Origin: Rhodocyclaceae bacterium
Lineage (GTDB): Bacteria > Pseudomonadota > Gammaproteobacteria > Burkholderiales > Rhodocyclaceae
NCBI GenBank assembly: GCA_013791905.1
Contig: VMSX01000023.1
Location: forward strand, 1 to 64,000
Length of the DNA stretch: 64,000 nt
Reading direction: 5' to 3'
The position numbers were made by a program, and so were the translations under genes. The notes under the pieces are model-generated. The model made no database searches. It saw nothing but the letters and a program-made list of their open reading frames with translations, and was not told the origin of the DNA. Numbering within the stretch: position 1 is the first letter of the stretch; each line of letters starts with the position of its first letter. This document shows positions 35,810 to 45,800 of this stretch, piece after piece.

Positions 35810-36940
35810 ATGCCTTTTTTGAGCTTCCTGTTAGTCCTGCTGAGCCTGTTCACCCTTTCCGCCCATGCCAGCGAGCCGCCCCCGGTGCTGGCGGCGCGCG
35901 CCTGGCTGTTGATCGATCATGGCAGCGGCCAGGTCCTCGCGGCGCAGAATCCCGGCCAGAAGGTCGAGCCGGCGTCGCTGACCAAGATCATGACGTCCTA
36001 TCTCGTGCATGCCGCCCTGCGCGATGGCAAGCTCAAGCGCGATCAGGTCGTGCCGGTTTCCACCAAGGCCTGGAAGGCGATCGGTTCGCGCATGTTCATC
36101 GAGCCCAACCGGCCGGTGACCGTCGATGAACTTCTGCATGGCATGGTCATCCAGTCCGGCAACGACGCCAGTATTGCCCTCGCCGAAGCGGTGGCGGGCA
36201 CCGAAGAGGCCTTCGCCGGCATGATGAATGCCGAGGCGCGCCGCCTCGGCATGACCAACACCAACTATGTCAATGCCACCGGCCTGCCCGATCCCGCCCA
36301 CACGACGACGGTGGAAGACCTGGCCCGCCTGACCAGTGCGCTGATCCGGGATTTCCCCGCCGACTATCCGCTCAATGCCGTCAAGGACTACACCTACAAC
36401 AAGATCAAACAACCCAACCGCAATCGGCTGCTGTGGCTCGACAAGGCAATCGACGGCGTGAAGACGGGGCATACCGAGTCGGCGGGCTACTGCCTGATTG
36501 CCTCGCGCAACGACGGCGTGCGCCGCCTGACGGCCGTGGTGGTCGGCACCGCCTCGGACAATGCGCGGGTGCAGGAAACGCTGGCGCTGCTGCATTACGG
36601 CTATCGCGCCTTCGATGCCGTCAAGCTCTACGACAAGGGGCAGGCGCTCTCGCAGCTCAAGGTTTACAAAAGTAAGCTCGCGACGGTCGGGGCCGGTTTT
36701 GCCGAGGATTTTGTAATTTCTTTGCCGCCGGGGGCATCCGCGAGTGGTCGCCTCAAGGTGGAGGTCACCAGCCGCCAGCCGCTCATCGCGCCGGTGCGCC
36801 AGGGCGAAAACGTCGCCAAACTGAATTTGTTGCTGGACGGCAAGCCCTATGGAGAATATCCGCTGGTGGCACTCACTGATGCGCCGGTGGCCGGCCCGCT
36901 TGGCCGCGCCTGGGACAGTATCAAGCTTTGGCTGCAATGA
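35810..36940 (+). CDS. dacC: serine-type D-Ala-D-Ala carboxypeptidase (PBP5/6 type)
   Basis: 376 aa. Signal peptide ~1-20 (LLSLFTLSAHA), a catalytic domain with SLTK (EPASLTKIMTSY), SGN (IQSGNDASIAL) and KTG (DGVKTGHTESAGY), a PBP5 C-terminal beta domain (~280-365) and an amphipathic end (LGRAWDSIKLWLQ) for membrane association. It trims pentapeptide side chains. Confidence 0.96.
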   Translation: MPFLSFLLVLLSLFTLSAHASEPPPVLAARAWLLIDHGSGQVLAAQNPGQKVEPASLTKIMTSYLVHAALRDGKLKRDQVVPVSTKAWKAIGSRMFIEPNRPVTVDELLHGMVIQSGNDASIALAEAVAGTEEAFAGMMNAEARRLGMTNTNYVNATGLPDPAHTTTVEDLARLTSALIRDFPADYPLNAVKDYTYNKIKQPNRNRLLWLDKAIDGVKTGHTESAGYCLIASRNDGVRRLTAVVVGTASDNARVQETLALLHYGYRAFDAVKLYDKGQALSQLKVYKSKLATVGAGFAEDFVISLPPGASASGRLKVEVTSRQPLIAPVRQGENVAKLNLLLDGKPYGEYPLVALTDAPVAGPLGRAWDSIKLWLQ

Positions 36941-36997
36941 TCTTTCACAAGCAGCTCAGCGTGGCGTAACTTTCATGATGCGCAGGCTACGCCCCCG

Positions 36998-37165
36998 ATC
37001 ATGAAAGACGCCCGCCCCCCTTCGCCCCCCTCGCGGGGGGTTCCAAACGGCTCGCTGGCGCTCGTCTTTCACGGGGCGCTCTTTCCAGCGCTAGTGCGGG
37101 TTGCGGCTGGCGCCGCGTGCCGCGTTTGCTTGGGGCGGCCCGGCGCAAACGCTGCGTTTTTCACG
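36998..37165 (+). repeat. repeat family A, copy 8
   Basis: It sits between dacC and dat. Hairpin CCCCCCTCGCGGGGGG, spacer with GCTCGCTGGCGCTCG, then stem GCGTTTGC (37122-37129) with GCAAACGC (37145-37152). Nearly the same as copy 1 over the last 60 bp. Confidence 0.85.
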
Positions 37166-37185
37166 TCAAGAGGATTCCCGGATAA

Positions 37186-38091
37186 ATGACGACCGCTTAT
37201 CTTAACGGCGAATTCCTGCCCCTGGCCGAGGCGCGCGTTTCACCGATGGATCGTGGTTTTCTGTTCGGCGATGGCATCTATGAAGTCATCCCCGTTTATT
37301 CGCGCCGGCCGTTCCGGCTGGACGAACATCTGGCGCGCCTGCAAAGAAGCCTCGACGCGATCCGCTTGGCCAACCCGCTGACGCCGGATGCCTGGCGCGC
37401 GCTGGTCGGACGCCTGGTCGCCGAGGCGGAATGGAACGACCAGTCGGTGTATCTGCAGGTCACGCGCGGCCCGATGGCGGTGCGCAACCACGCCTTTCCC
37501 GCCACGGTTACGCCGACGGTGTTCGGTCTGGTCGAAGCGCTGGTCACGCCAGCGGCAGAACTCTGCGAAAAAGGCGTCGCTGCCGTTTCGGCCCCCGACT
37601 TCCGCTGGCTGCGCTGCAACATCAAGTCCACTTCGCTGCTGGCCAACTGCCTGCTGCGGCAGATTGCCGTTGATGCTGGCTGCGCCGAAACGCTGTTGCT
37701 CCGCGACGGCATCCTTGCCGAGGGTTCCGCCTCCAACATTTTCGTCGTCAGGAATGGCGTGCTGCTGGCGCCGCAGAAAAACCACCTGATGCTCACCGGC
37801 ATCACCTACGACGTCGTGCTCGAACTCGCTGCTGCCCATGGCCTGCCATCCGAGGTGCGCGACATCACCGATGCCGAGGTGCGGGCGGCCGACGAACTCT
37901 GGCTGACCTCGTCCACCAAGGAAGTGCTGGCCATCGTCGAACTGGATGGCCAGAAAGTCGGCGCTGGCGGTACGGCGCTAGCCGGATCGCCGCGTGACAT
38001 GGGGACGGCGGCAGGATTGCCGGGGCCGATTTTCAAGCAGATGTACGGCTGGTATCAGGACTTCAAGCGCGATGTGATGAGATGCGGGTGA
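37186..38091 (+). CDS. dat: D-amino-acid transaminase (class IV PLP aminotransferase)
   Basis: 301 aa. The N-terminal MDRGFLFGDGIYEVIPVYS and the PLP Lys in RCNIKSTSLLANCLL identify class IV fold-type PLP enzymes of the D-Ala aminotransferase group, as do EGSASNIFVV and LTSSTKEVLAIVELDG. It would supply D-Glu or D-Ala for cell wall synthesis, fitting its place after dacC. Residues ~257-264 (KVGAGGTA) before the conserved GPIFKQMYGWYQ end are encoded by repeat family B and lengthen this loop. Confidence 0.92.
   Translation: MTTAYLNGEFLPLAEARVSPMDRGFLFGDGIYEVIPVYSRRPFRLDEHLARLQRSLDAIRLANPLTPDAWRALVGRLVAEAEWNDQSVYLQVTRGPMAVRNHAFPATVTPTVFGLVEALVTPAAELCEKGVAAVSAPDFRWLRCNIKSTSLLANCLLRQIAVDAGCAETLLLRDGILAEGSASNIFVVRNGVLLAPQKNHLMLTGITYDVVLELAAAHGLPSEVRDITDAEVRAADELWLTSSTKEVLAIVELDGQKVGAGGTALAGSPRDMGTAAGLPGPIFKQMYGWYQDFKRDVMRCG
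37954..37977 (+). repeat. repeat family B, short form inside dat
   Basis: AAAGTCGGCGCTGGCGGTAC then GGCG, one base from consensus. It encodes KVGAGGTA, the same peptide as in gatA, within the C-terminal loop of the aminotransferase. Confidence 0.75.
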
Positions 38092-38094
38092 TGC

Positions 38095-38364
38095 GTGGCA
38101 GCTGAAGTGGAAACCCTGCTCGAATTCCCCTGCGACTTTCCCCTCAAGGTCATGGGCGCGACACGTGACGGCTTCGCTCAGGCGATTGTCGAGGTGGTGC
38201 TGCGCCATGCCCCCGACTTTGAAGCCGCCAGCGTTGAGATGCGCCCCTCGAAAGCCGGCAATTACCTGTCGCTCACCTGCACCATCCGCGCCACTTCGAA
38301 GCCGCAACTCGATGCCCTCTACCGCGAATTGAGCGGTCACCCGTGGGTCAAGATCGTCCTCTGA
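38095..38364 (+). CDS. ybeD: YbeD/DUF493 family protein
   Basis: 89 aa. EFPCDFPLKVMGATRDGFAQ near the N-terminus and PSKAGNYLSLTCTIRATSK are the DUF493 hallmarks. It has a small ferredoxin-like (ACT-like) fold of unknown role, conserved next to lipB. A GTG start at 38095 follows the dat stop by 3 bp. It overlaps lipB by ~20 bp. Confidence 0.92.
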   Translation: MAAEVETLLEFPCDFPLKVMGATRDGFAQAIVEVVLRHAPDFEAASVEMRPSKAGNYLSLTCTIRATSKPQLDALYRELSGHPWVKIVL

Positions 38365-38957
38365 TTTTTAAACCGCTGGGCCGGGTCGAATACGAACCGA
38401 CCTGGCGCGCGATGCAGGAATTCACCGCGCAGCGCGGTTCCAACACGCCCGACGAACTCAGGCTTTGCGAACATCCGCCGGTGTTCACCCAGGGACTCGC
38501 CGGCAAGCCGGAACACCTGCTCGCCGACATCGGCATTCCCGTGGTCAAGATCGACCGCGGCGGCCAGATCACTTATCACGGCCCCGGCCAACTCGTCTGC
38601 TACCTGTTGCTGGACCTGAAGCCGCGCGGCCTTGGCATCAAGGGGCTGGTCAATCGCATGGAGCAGGCCGTCATCGACCTGCTGGCTGAATTTGGCGTGA
38701 ATGGCGAGCGACTCCCCGGCGCGCCGGGCGTCTATGTCGCCGGCGCGAAGATCGCCGCACTCGGGCTCAAGGTGAAAAACGGCTGCTGCTATCACGGCCT
38801 GGCACTCAATGTCGCCATGGACCTGAGCCCGTTTGCCGCCATCAACCCCTGTGGCTACCCCGGCATGGCGGTCACGCAACTCTCTGCATTTGTCCCTACT
38901 GCAGACAGTGAAACAGTTGGCGCTAAACTGGTTGACCAACTGAGAGTGAAACTATGA
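38343..38957 (+). CDS. lipB: octanoyl-[acyl-carrier-protein]:protein octanoyltransferase
   Basis: 204 aa. [20 protein letters not shown] and [14 protein letters not shown] (catalytic Lys) with NPCGYPGM (catalytic Cys) are intact. It transfers octanoate from ACP to lipoyl domains. A GTG start at 38343 lies within the ybeD 3' end. The lipA start overlaps its stop (ATGA). Confidence 0.95.
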   Translation: MGQDRPLIFKPLGRVEYEPTWRAMQEFTAQRGSNTPDELRLCEHPPVFTQGLAGKPEHLLADIGIPVVKIDRGGQITYHGPGQLVCYLLLDLKPRGLGIKGLVNRMEQAVIDLLAEFGVNGERLPGAPGVYVAGAKIAALGLKVKNGCCYHGLALNVAMDLSPFAAINPCGYPGMAVTQLSAFVPTADSETVGAKLVDQLRVKL

Positions 38958-39895
38958 GCGAGAAACAGAAGGGCGCGGCCAAGACGGCACGCATCCCCAT
39001 CAAGATCGTGCCCCATGCAAACGGAGTCGCGCTGAAAAAGCCCGACTGGATCAGGGTGAAAGCCGGCAACTCGGCCGCGCGCTTCGGCGAGGTCAAGGCC
39101 ATCCTGCGCGACCATGGGCTGCACACCGTCTGCGAGGAAGCCACCTGCCCCAATATCGGCGAATGCTTCGGCAAGGGCACGGCCACCTTCATGATCCTCG
39201 GTGACCTGTGCACGCGGCGCTGCCCGTTCTGCGACGTCGGCCACGGCGTGCCGCTGCCGCCCGATCCCGCCGAGCCGGAAAAGCTCGCCCAGACCATCGC
39301 CGCGATGCAGCTCAAATACGTGGTGATCACCAGCGTCGACCGCGACGACCTGCGCGATGGTGGCGCCCAGCACTTCGCCGACTGCATTCGCGCGATACGG
39401 ATGCTGTCGCCAGCCACCGTCGTCGAAATTCTGGTGCCGGATTTCCGCGGCCGTCTCGAAGTTGCGCTCGACATCCTCGCCGCCACGCCGCCCGATGTGA
39501 TGAACCACAACCTCGAAACCGTGCCGCGCCTCTACAAGCAGGCGCGTCCCGGTGCCGACTACACGCACTCGCTAAAACTGTTGCAGGACTTCAAGGCGCG
39601 CCAGCCAGGCCTGCCCACCAAGTCCGGCCTGATGGTCGGCCTCGGCGAAACCGACGACGAACTCCTCGCCGTTATGCGCGACCTCGCCGCCCACGGCGTC
39701 GAAATGCTCACCATCGGCCAGTATCTCGCCCCCTCCGGCCACCACCTGCCGGTGACGCGCTACGTACATCCGGACATTTTTTCCATGTACGAGCGCGAGG
39801 CCAATGCCATGGGCTTCTCCCACGCCGCCTGCGCGCCCCTGGTCAGGTCAAGCTATCACGCTGACCAACAGGCACATGGGGCTGGGGTGGTGTAA
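38954..39895 (+). CDS. lipA: lipoyl synthase
   Basis: 313 aa radical SAM enzyme. The auxiliary cluster cysteines are in [12 protein letters not shown] (CxxxxCxxxxxC), the radical SAM cluster in [10 protein letters not shown] (CxxxCxxC), and the conserved Ser near the end in VRSSYHADQ. It inserts two sulfurs into protein-bound octanoate. The standard lipB-lipA pair is overlapped. Confidence 0.97.
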   Translation: MSEKQKGAAKTARIPIKIVPHANGVALKKPDWIRVKAGNSAARFGEVKAILRDHGLHTVCEEATCPNIGECFGKGTATFMILGDLCTRRCPFCDVGHGVPLPPDPAEPEKLAQTIAAMQLKYVVITSVDRDDLRDGGAQHFADCIRAIRMLSPATVVEILVPDFRGRLEVALDILAATPPDVMNHNLETVPRLYKQARPGADYTHSLKLLQDFKARQPGLPTKSGLMVGLGETDDELLAVMRDLAAHGVEMLTIGQYLAPSGHHLPVTRYVHPDIFSMYEREANAMGFSHAACAPLVRSSYHADQQAHGAGVV

Positions 39896-40207
39896 GGCCT
39901 GGGAAAAGTCGGTGCTGGCGGGATGAAATGCCCCGCATGGGTACGGCGTGCCCGCATGTCTGGCATTTCGGCCCGTATGAAGCAAATTGGCCAAGCAGAG
40001 TATTTAAGTGTCGGATTACCTTACATCAAACATGGGTAATGCTGGCGTGAAAAGCGTGCTCCACGAACAGTCAATTGAAAATAAACAGACTTTTATTTTT
40101 GGCATACCTTTTGCTGATCAAAGGTATCCAGGCTCGCAATGTTTCGCCCTGCTTTCTGGAAGAAGCACCTCAAGCCGAGTCTGGCATCTTTGATCAGGGA
40201 GATTGCC
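39896..40207. other. intergenic region between lipA and the PEP-CTERM gene
   Basis: 312 bp. The first ~60 bp hold a family B relative. From ~39990 the sequence becomes AT-rich (ATTGAAAATAAACAGACTTT, TTTATTTTTGG), unlike the rest of the window. It probably contains the promoter of the following gene, although no clean -35/-10 pair is visible. Confidence 0.5.
39904..39951 (+). repeat. repeat family B, intermediate form (intergenic)
   Basis: AAAAGTCGGTGCTGGCGGGA followed by TGAAATGCCCCGCATGGG and TACGGCG. It shares the GCATGGGGTACGGCG end with the 79-bp copy but has the short GCTGGCGGGA core. It therefore shows that short and long forms derive from one element. Confidence 0.7.
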
Positions 40208-41029
40208 ATGAAAAAATATGAATTTGCCGCTCTGTGTGCCATCGGGTGTCTTGGTTTTTCGGCCAATGTTCATGCAACAACATGGCACTATGATTTTGGC
40301 ATCGGCGAAAACTTGGCTGACTTCACCGTTATCAATCCTACGGGCTTGCCAAGCATCTCGCTGAACACCGCTCCCGGTAATTTGACAATGACGACCCCCG
40401 GCACCTTGGGTTCGACATACGGTGGCTATGATTTGGCGTCCTGGGTCAATCAAGATGCGCTCAGGATGTATCGCAGCGTCGATAGCAGTGCGTTCACGCT
40501 TGAAACAAAAATGTCGGTCGATGGAACTGCGTATGCCACGGGTGGCCCCAGTTCTTCATTCATGAGCGGCCTCTATCTCTTTTCCAATGACGGCAACAGC
40601 GCCAACGACTGGGTGTTCGCTGCAAACGAAACACACGTCAAGATCGACCTCGGGAGCGGCACCTCGACAGGGTCAGGTACGGCGCCGTGGACGGTAACCG
40701 GCCAAGGCGACGATCTCTGGCTACAGGTTATCTTCGACGGTTCAAGTTCGTACGACTTCAGTTACAAGGTGAGCGCGAGCGGCGCCTGGACACCATACGC
40801 AACTCTTGCCAACGGCACGTCCCTGACGGGTCTCGGATTGGTCACCAAGACATGGCGTTATAGTGGGTCGTCGCCCGTGGTCGTGGCTGATTTCGACTAC
40901 CTATATCTCAACTATGTTCCAGACCAGGGCGGGGGTTCTGTTTCAGAGCCGGTCAGCCTGGCGCTTGTGGCGATAGGTTTGGGGGGATTGGCACTTACCA
41001 GAGGCAGAAGGCGCATCCTTCTCCAGTAG
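40208..41029 (+). CDS. PEP-CTERM-type exported protein
   Basis: 273 aa. Signal peptide ~1-23 (FAALCAIGCLGFSANVHA). The body is rich in Ser/Thr/Gly/Asp and beta-like, suggesting an extracellular jelly-roll-type domain. The C-terminus has the PEP-CTERM layout: a SEPVSLALVAIGLGGLALTR segment followed by a basic GRRR. The usual PEP is SEP here. Such proteins are sorted by exosortase (EpsH/XrtA) in exopolysaccharide-producing bacteria. No exosortase is in the window. The ATG at 40208 has GGGAGA upstream. Confidence 0.75.
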   Translation: MKKYEFAALCAIGCLGFSANVHATTWHYDFGIGENLADFTVINPTGLPSISLNTAPGNLTMTTPGTLGSTYGGYDLASWVNQDALRMYRSVDSSAFTLETKMSVDGTAYATGGPSSSFMSGLYLFSNDGNSANDWVFAANETHVKIDLGSGTSTGSGTAPWTVTGQGDDLWLQVIFDGSSSYDFSYKVSASGAWTPYATLANGTSLTGLGLVTKTWRYSGSSPVVVADFDYLYLNYVPDQGGGSVSEPVSLALVAIGLGGLALTRGRRRILLQ

Positions 41030-41077
41030 ATTTCCAGGTGCAAGGATACTGTCCCGAATTCTTCAGCTCCACCTACC

Positions 41078-41847
41078 TCAAGGCTGCAGCCATTTGATCT
41101 CTCTTGCGGTTGCTTGGCCGATCAGCGTCTGCGCCAGACTGCGCGGTGTCTCGGCCTGCGAGGTGGTGAGCGGGATGCGTCCGCCCATGATTTCGGCGTA
41201 TTCCTGCGGGTAGCGCGGATGCTGTTCCGGGTCGGCATAGCCGTCCGGAAAGCGCGGCAGGTTGGTGGCCGGGTCGTATTTGTCGGTGGCGCCAAGCGTA
41301 TGCAGCAGTTCGTGGGCGATGATCGTGTTGTTCGATCCGGCCATTGCCGGGCTGGCGAATGCGTTGATCACGCCGACCAATCCGCGCTCCAGGCCGACCG
41401 AATGCGCAATGCGCGGATTAGCTTCCGGATCGTGATACAGCACGAAGAGGCGCACGGTGGGCTTCGGGCCGTCGATGCGGTCATTTCGCCATGCCCACCA
41501 GCGCATCTGCAGGCTCCAGGAAATCGACTGAAACAAATTGCGTCACGCGGGGCGGCGGGTGGCATGGCGACGACGGGTGGCGCCACCGCTATTGAAAGTG
41601 GGCGCCACACGCTCAAGCCATAGCGCTTGGCCTCTTCCTCGAAGAATGCGTCGATGGCCCGAAATGAATCCGCATTCAGCGCGCCGACGTAGCGCTGTGT
41701 ATTGGCGGAAGCATCGCCCGCGATCGGATAAATGCCGACATAAAGGGTGTTTTGCCACGCCGTGGCGCGGGAGCGGGCGAGCCAGGTTTCCTGGGCGACC
41801 GTGGCGAGGATCAGCAGCAGAATGATGATGCGAATTGCCTTGGCCAT
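41078..41847 (-). pseudogene. frameshifted metallopeptidase-like exported protein
   Basis: Two minus-strand frames together give one ~256-residue product. Residues 1-~103 (41847 to ~41540) have a hydrophobic N-terminal helix (IRIIILLLILATVAQ) and YVGIYPIAGD. The second part, in another frame (~41536 to 41078), has WSLQMRWWAWRND and the zinc motif HELLH in IIAHELLHTLGATDKYD. The shift falls near GCAATTTG at ~41535-41542 and needs one base. It is either a pseudogene or a sequencing/assembly error, because the rest is intact. Confidence 0.75.
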
Positions 41848-41965
41848 TGGAAAAAATCCCAAAAACATTTAAGGTGGCTGCAGAAGTCGCACTGTTTGGT
41901 GCGATTTCTCCGGGGGCATTTTGACACCCCGGTTGCCAATTTGTCATGGAGGTTAAACTACCCTT

Positions 41966-42664
41966 ATGAAAACACATGCTTTTTATCGTGCCCTGCTCGG
42001 CCTGCTGGCCGGGTTGTCGATTGCCACCGGTGCCCAGGCGCTCTCGCTGGCCGATCTCTCGGGACAGGATGCCAGTGGCGGACTGAAGGAGGCTCTGACG
42101 CAAGGTGCCGTCAAGGCGGTTTCCCTGCTGGGCCGTACCGATGGCTTTCTCGGCAACCCGAAAGTGAAAATCCCGCTGCCCGACAGCATCCAGCAGGTGG
42201 AGGGCGTGTTGCGCATGTTCGGCATGGGCAAGCAGGCCGATGATCTGATAACGTCAATGAACCGCGCCGCCGAGGCGGCCGTACCGCAAGCCAAGTCCAT
42301 GCTGGTGAATGCGGTGAAGCAAATGAGCGTCGAGGATGCCAAGGCCATCCTGTCGGGTGGCGACGATGCGGGTACGCAGTATTTTCGCAGCAAGACGGCG
42401 GAACCACTGACCCAGCAGTTCCTGCCGGTCGTCAAAAAGGCCATGGCCAAGGTCAAGCTGGCCGAGCAGTATGAAAAATTCGCCAGCAAGGGGGCGAAAT
42501 ACGGGTTGGTGAAAGAAGCCGATACCCATCTCGAAAACTACGTCACCGCGAAGGCGCTGGATGGCCTGTATCTGATGATTGCCGAAGAGGAAAAGGCGAT
42601 CCGCAGCAACCCGCTGGGCGCCGCCGGCAATCTGGCGAAAAAGGTGTTTGGCGCTCTAAGATAA
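41966..42664 (+). CDS. DUF4197 domain-containing protein
   Basis: 232 aa. Signal peptide ~1-26 (LLAGLSIATGAQALS), then the DUF4197 core: GLKEALTQGAVKAVSLLG, MFGMGKQADDLITSMNRAAE and YVTAKALDGLYLMIAEEEKA. Periplasmic, of unknown function, common in Gammaproteobacteria and Betaproteobacteria. Its last ~10 bases and the following ~75 bp recur in diverged form at ~49170-49252. Confidence 0.88.
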   Translation: MKTHAFYRALLGLLAGLSIATGAQALSLADLSGQDASGGLKEALTQGAVKAVSLLGRTDGFLGNPKVKIPLPDSIQQVEGVLRMFGMGKQADDLITSMNRAAEAAVPQAKSMLVNAVKQMSVEDAKAILSGGDDAGTQYFRSKTAEPLTQQFLPVVKKAMAKVKLAEQYEKFASKGAKYGLVKEADTHLENYVTAKALDGLYLMIAEEEKAIRSNPLGAAGNLAKKVFGALR

Positions 42665-42738
42665 TCGAATAATATTGAAACTCGATCCGCGAAAAACTTA
42701 CCGTTTCGATCCTGTCGTCCGCACTGCGGGCGACGTCC
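42655..42738 (+). repeat. diverged direct repeat, left copy (relic of the zinc-ribbon gene start)
   Basis: From TTG at 42675 the translation is KLDPRKTYRFDPVV then TAGD. This matches the start of the small protein at 49192 (KLDLRKIYRFDPIV, AAGD) at about 15 of 20 positions. The upstream AAGATAATCGAATAAT also matches AGATAATCAAACAAT at 49176. The relic lacks an ATG and soon loses the frame. Confidence 0.7.
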
Positions 42739-42814
42739 ATGCCATGCGCTGGAAAAGGTGCAGTGTCCGCCAATATGGCATTACGTGGCAGTGCCCGGCC
42801 AAGATAGGCTCACG

Positions 42815-45800
42815 ATGACGCACAATATTGCCGCGACGCTGGCTGCCTTGCGCGACCAGTTTCAAGGCCGACTGCTCGACCGGGTCGCGGCGATTCGCGA
42901 GGCTTTCGGCCGCCTCGACCCGGCGGCCTGGCAGCCGGATGAGGCGGAACTGTTGCACCGCCTGGTGCATGGCCTGACCGGCACGGCCGGTACTTTCGGC
43001 CTGGTCGCGGTATCCGCAGTCGCGGGCAAGCTGGAAAGCGTTCTCTCCGCGGTGCTCGCAAGCCACCGGGCGCCCGACGGCGCGGGCTGGCAGAGCGTGG
43101 CGTGCGCCCTCGATGATCTCGAGCAGAGTGTGGGTGTCTGCCTGTCGAGCAACGCCCCCACGCTGTCGCCACAGCATGTGCCAGCTGCCCGGACGGAGCA
43201 TGCGCCGCTGATCCACCTGGTCGAGGACGATCCGGAGCAGGCTGGTGTTCTGCTGCAGTGCTTGCAGGAGCATGGTTTCCGGGTGCGCCACTTCGCGACT
43301 CTCGGCGATTTCAGTGCGGTCATCCGTGCCAAGGCGGGCGAAGCGCCGGCCGCCGTTGTGATGGACATGATGTTTCCCGAAGGCGCCGCAGCCGGTGCCG
43401 TCACGGTGGCCGCTCTGGGTCTGGGGCCGGACGCTGGCATCCCCGTAGTGTTCGTTTCGGTCCGTGACGATCTGGCCGCGCGCTTGGCCGCCTATCGTGC
43501 TGGCGCCAGCCGTTATCTGACCAAGCCGGTGGATGCCGCTCAGCTATGCCGCCTGCTGGATGACCTGACGGGACGCATGCCGCCCGAGCCTTTCCGCGTG
43601 CTGCTGGTCGACGACGACCGCGACCTGCTGGACTTCCACGCCGCCGTGTTAGGCCACGCCGGCATGAATGTCCTCACCGTTACGCAGCCGCTGGAAACCT
43701 TGGCGGCGCTCGAGCGCTTCGTGCCGGACGTGGTGGTGCTCGACGTCTACATGCAGGATGCCAGCGGGCCGGAACTGGCGGCGGTGATTCGCGAGCAGGA
43801 CCGGCACATGAACCTGCCGATTCTGTTCCTCTCCACCGAAGGGGACATGAGCAAGCAATTGATGGCGCTCAACCTCGGTGGCGACGATTTTCTGGTCAAG
43901 CCGGTTGAGCCTGGACATCTGGTCGCGGCCGTGACCGCCCGCGCCCGGCGCTCACGGCAAAACACCGAGACCATGCAGCGCTTGCGCAGCACTCTCTATG
44001 AACGGGAACGCGAGCATCTGGCGCTGGATCAGCATGCGCTGGTCAGCATTGCCGACGCCAATGGCCTGATCACCTATGCCAACGAAGCCTTCTGCAAGGT
44101 GAGCGGCTACAGTCTTGAGGAACTGCACGGGAACGCCCACAATCTCCTCAAGTCTGGCCCACATGTCCCGGATGTTCTCAACCGTGACAGGTGGGCCACG
44201 CTGAAGAGCGGCAACATCTGGCGCGGCGAGCTTTGCAACCAGGCAAAGGATGGCTCGCTCTACTGGGTGAACGCTACCATCGCGCCCTACCTTGATGGCG
44301 CAGGCAAGGTCTATCAATACGTCTCGATCCATTCCGACATCTCCGCACTGAAGGAGAGCCAGGAAACCCTGCGCACAGCCAAGGAACGCCTGCGGCGCGG
44401 CCAGCTCTTCGCCAACATCGGCACCTGGGACTGGAATATCCAGACCGGTGAACTGTATTGGTCCGAGCGCATCGCACCGTTGTTCGGCTATCCCGAAGGC
44501 GAACTTGAGACTTCCTACGAGAATTTCATCAACGCGCTGCATCCGGACGACCGCCCGGCGGTGATCGGCGCTATCAATGCCTGCGTCGAGCGCGATGTGC
44601 CCTACGAGATCGAGCATCGCGTGGTGTGGCCGGACGGCACGGTGCGCTGGCTGCTGGAGCGTGGCGCCAAGGTGCGCAATGGTGATGGCAAGTCGGTGCA
44701 GATGCTTGGCGTGGTGCAGGATATCGATGACCGCAAGCGTGCCGAACTGGCACTGGCCGAACGCGAGCGGCAACTGCGCGAGGCGCAGACCCTGGCCCGC
44801 ATCGGCAACTGGACGGCCGACATGATCAGCGGCGAGCTCACCTGGTCGGACGAGATTTACCGCATCTTCGGCCATGAGCCGGGCAGCTTTGCGCCCAGCC
44901 TCGCGGCATTCCAGGCTGCCGTTCACCCGGATGACCGCGCACTGGTGCGGGAAAGCGAGCTGCGTGCCGAACAGACCGGGCACCACGGCGTGGTACACCG
45001 CATCCTGCGGCCCGATGGCACGGTGCGCCATGTGCAGGAACTGGCGCAAGCCGATACCAATGCAGCGGGCAAACTGCTCAAGCTGACCGGCACCGTGCAG
45101 GACATCACTGAACGGGTGGTGGCCGAGCAGGCCCTGCTGGCGGCCCGCGATGAGGCCGACCGCGCCAACCGCGCCAAGTCCGATTTCCTCTCCAGCATGA
45201 GTCACGAGTTGCGCACGCCGATGAACGCCATCCTCGGCTTCGCGCAGATGCTGGAATCCGACAGTGCGCTGGGCGCCGCGCAGAAGGGCGATGTGCACGA
45301 GATTCTCAAGGCCGGCCGGCATCTGCTGGATCTCATCAACGAGGTGCTCGATCTTGCCAAGATCGAATCGGGCCGCATCGACCTGGCGCTGGAAGCCATC
45401 GAACTCGCCCCGCTCGGGGAGGATTGCCGCCAGCTCATCCAGCCCCTGGCAGCGCAGCGCGGGATCGCGCTGCATCTCGAACTGCCGGCCGCAGCCACGG
45501 TGTTCGCCGATCGGGTGCGCCTGAGGCAGGTGCTGCTCAACCTGCTCGCCAATGCCATCAAATACAACCGCGCGGCTGGCGCTGTCCATCTGGGCGCGCG
45601 GGCGAACGGCAGCGGGCGCCTGCGCATTGACGTGCGCGACACCGGCCCCGGCATTCCCGCCGGGCGGTTGAAGGATCTGTTCCAGCCCTTCAACCGGCTC
45701 GACGCCGAACAAAGCGAGGTGGAGGGCACCGGCATCGGCCTGACCATCACCCGGCGCATGGTCGAGATGATGGGCGGCGAGATAGGTGTAGACAGCGAGG

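Noticed and set aside
42758-42814. Upstream in-frame extension of the histidine kinase
   Set aside because: The extra 19 residues cover the relic region. ATG 42815 with a preceding AGG is the better start.
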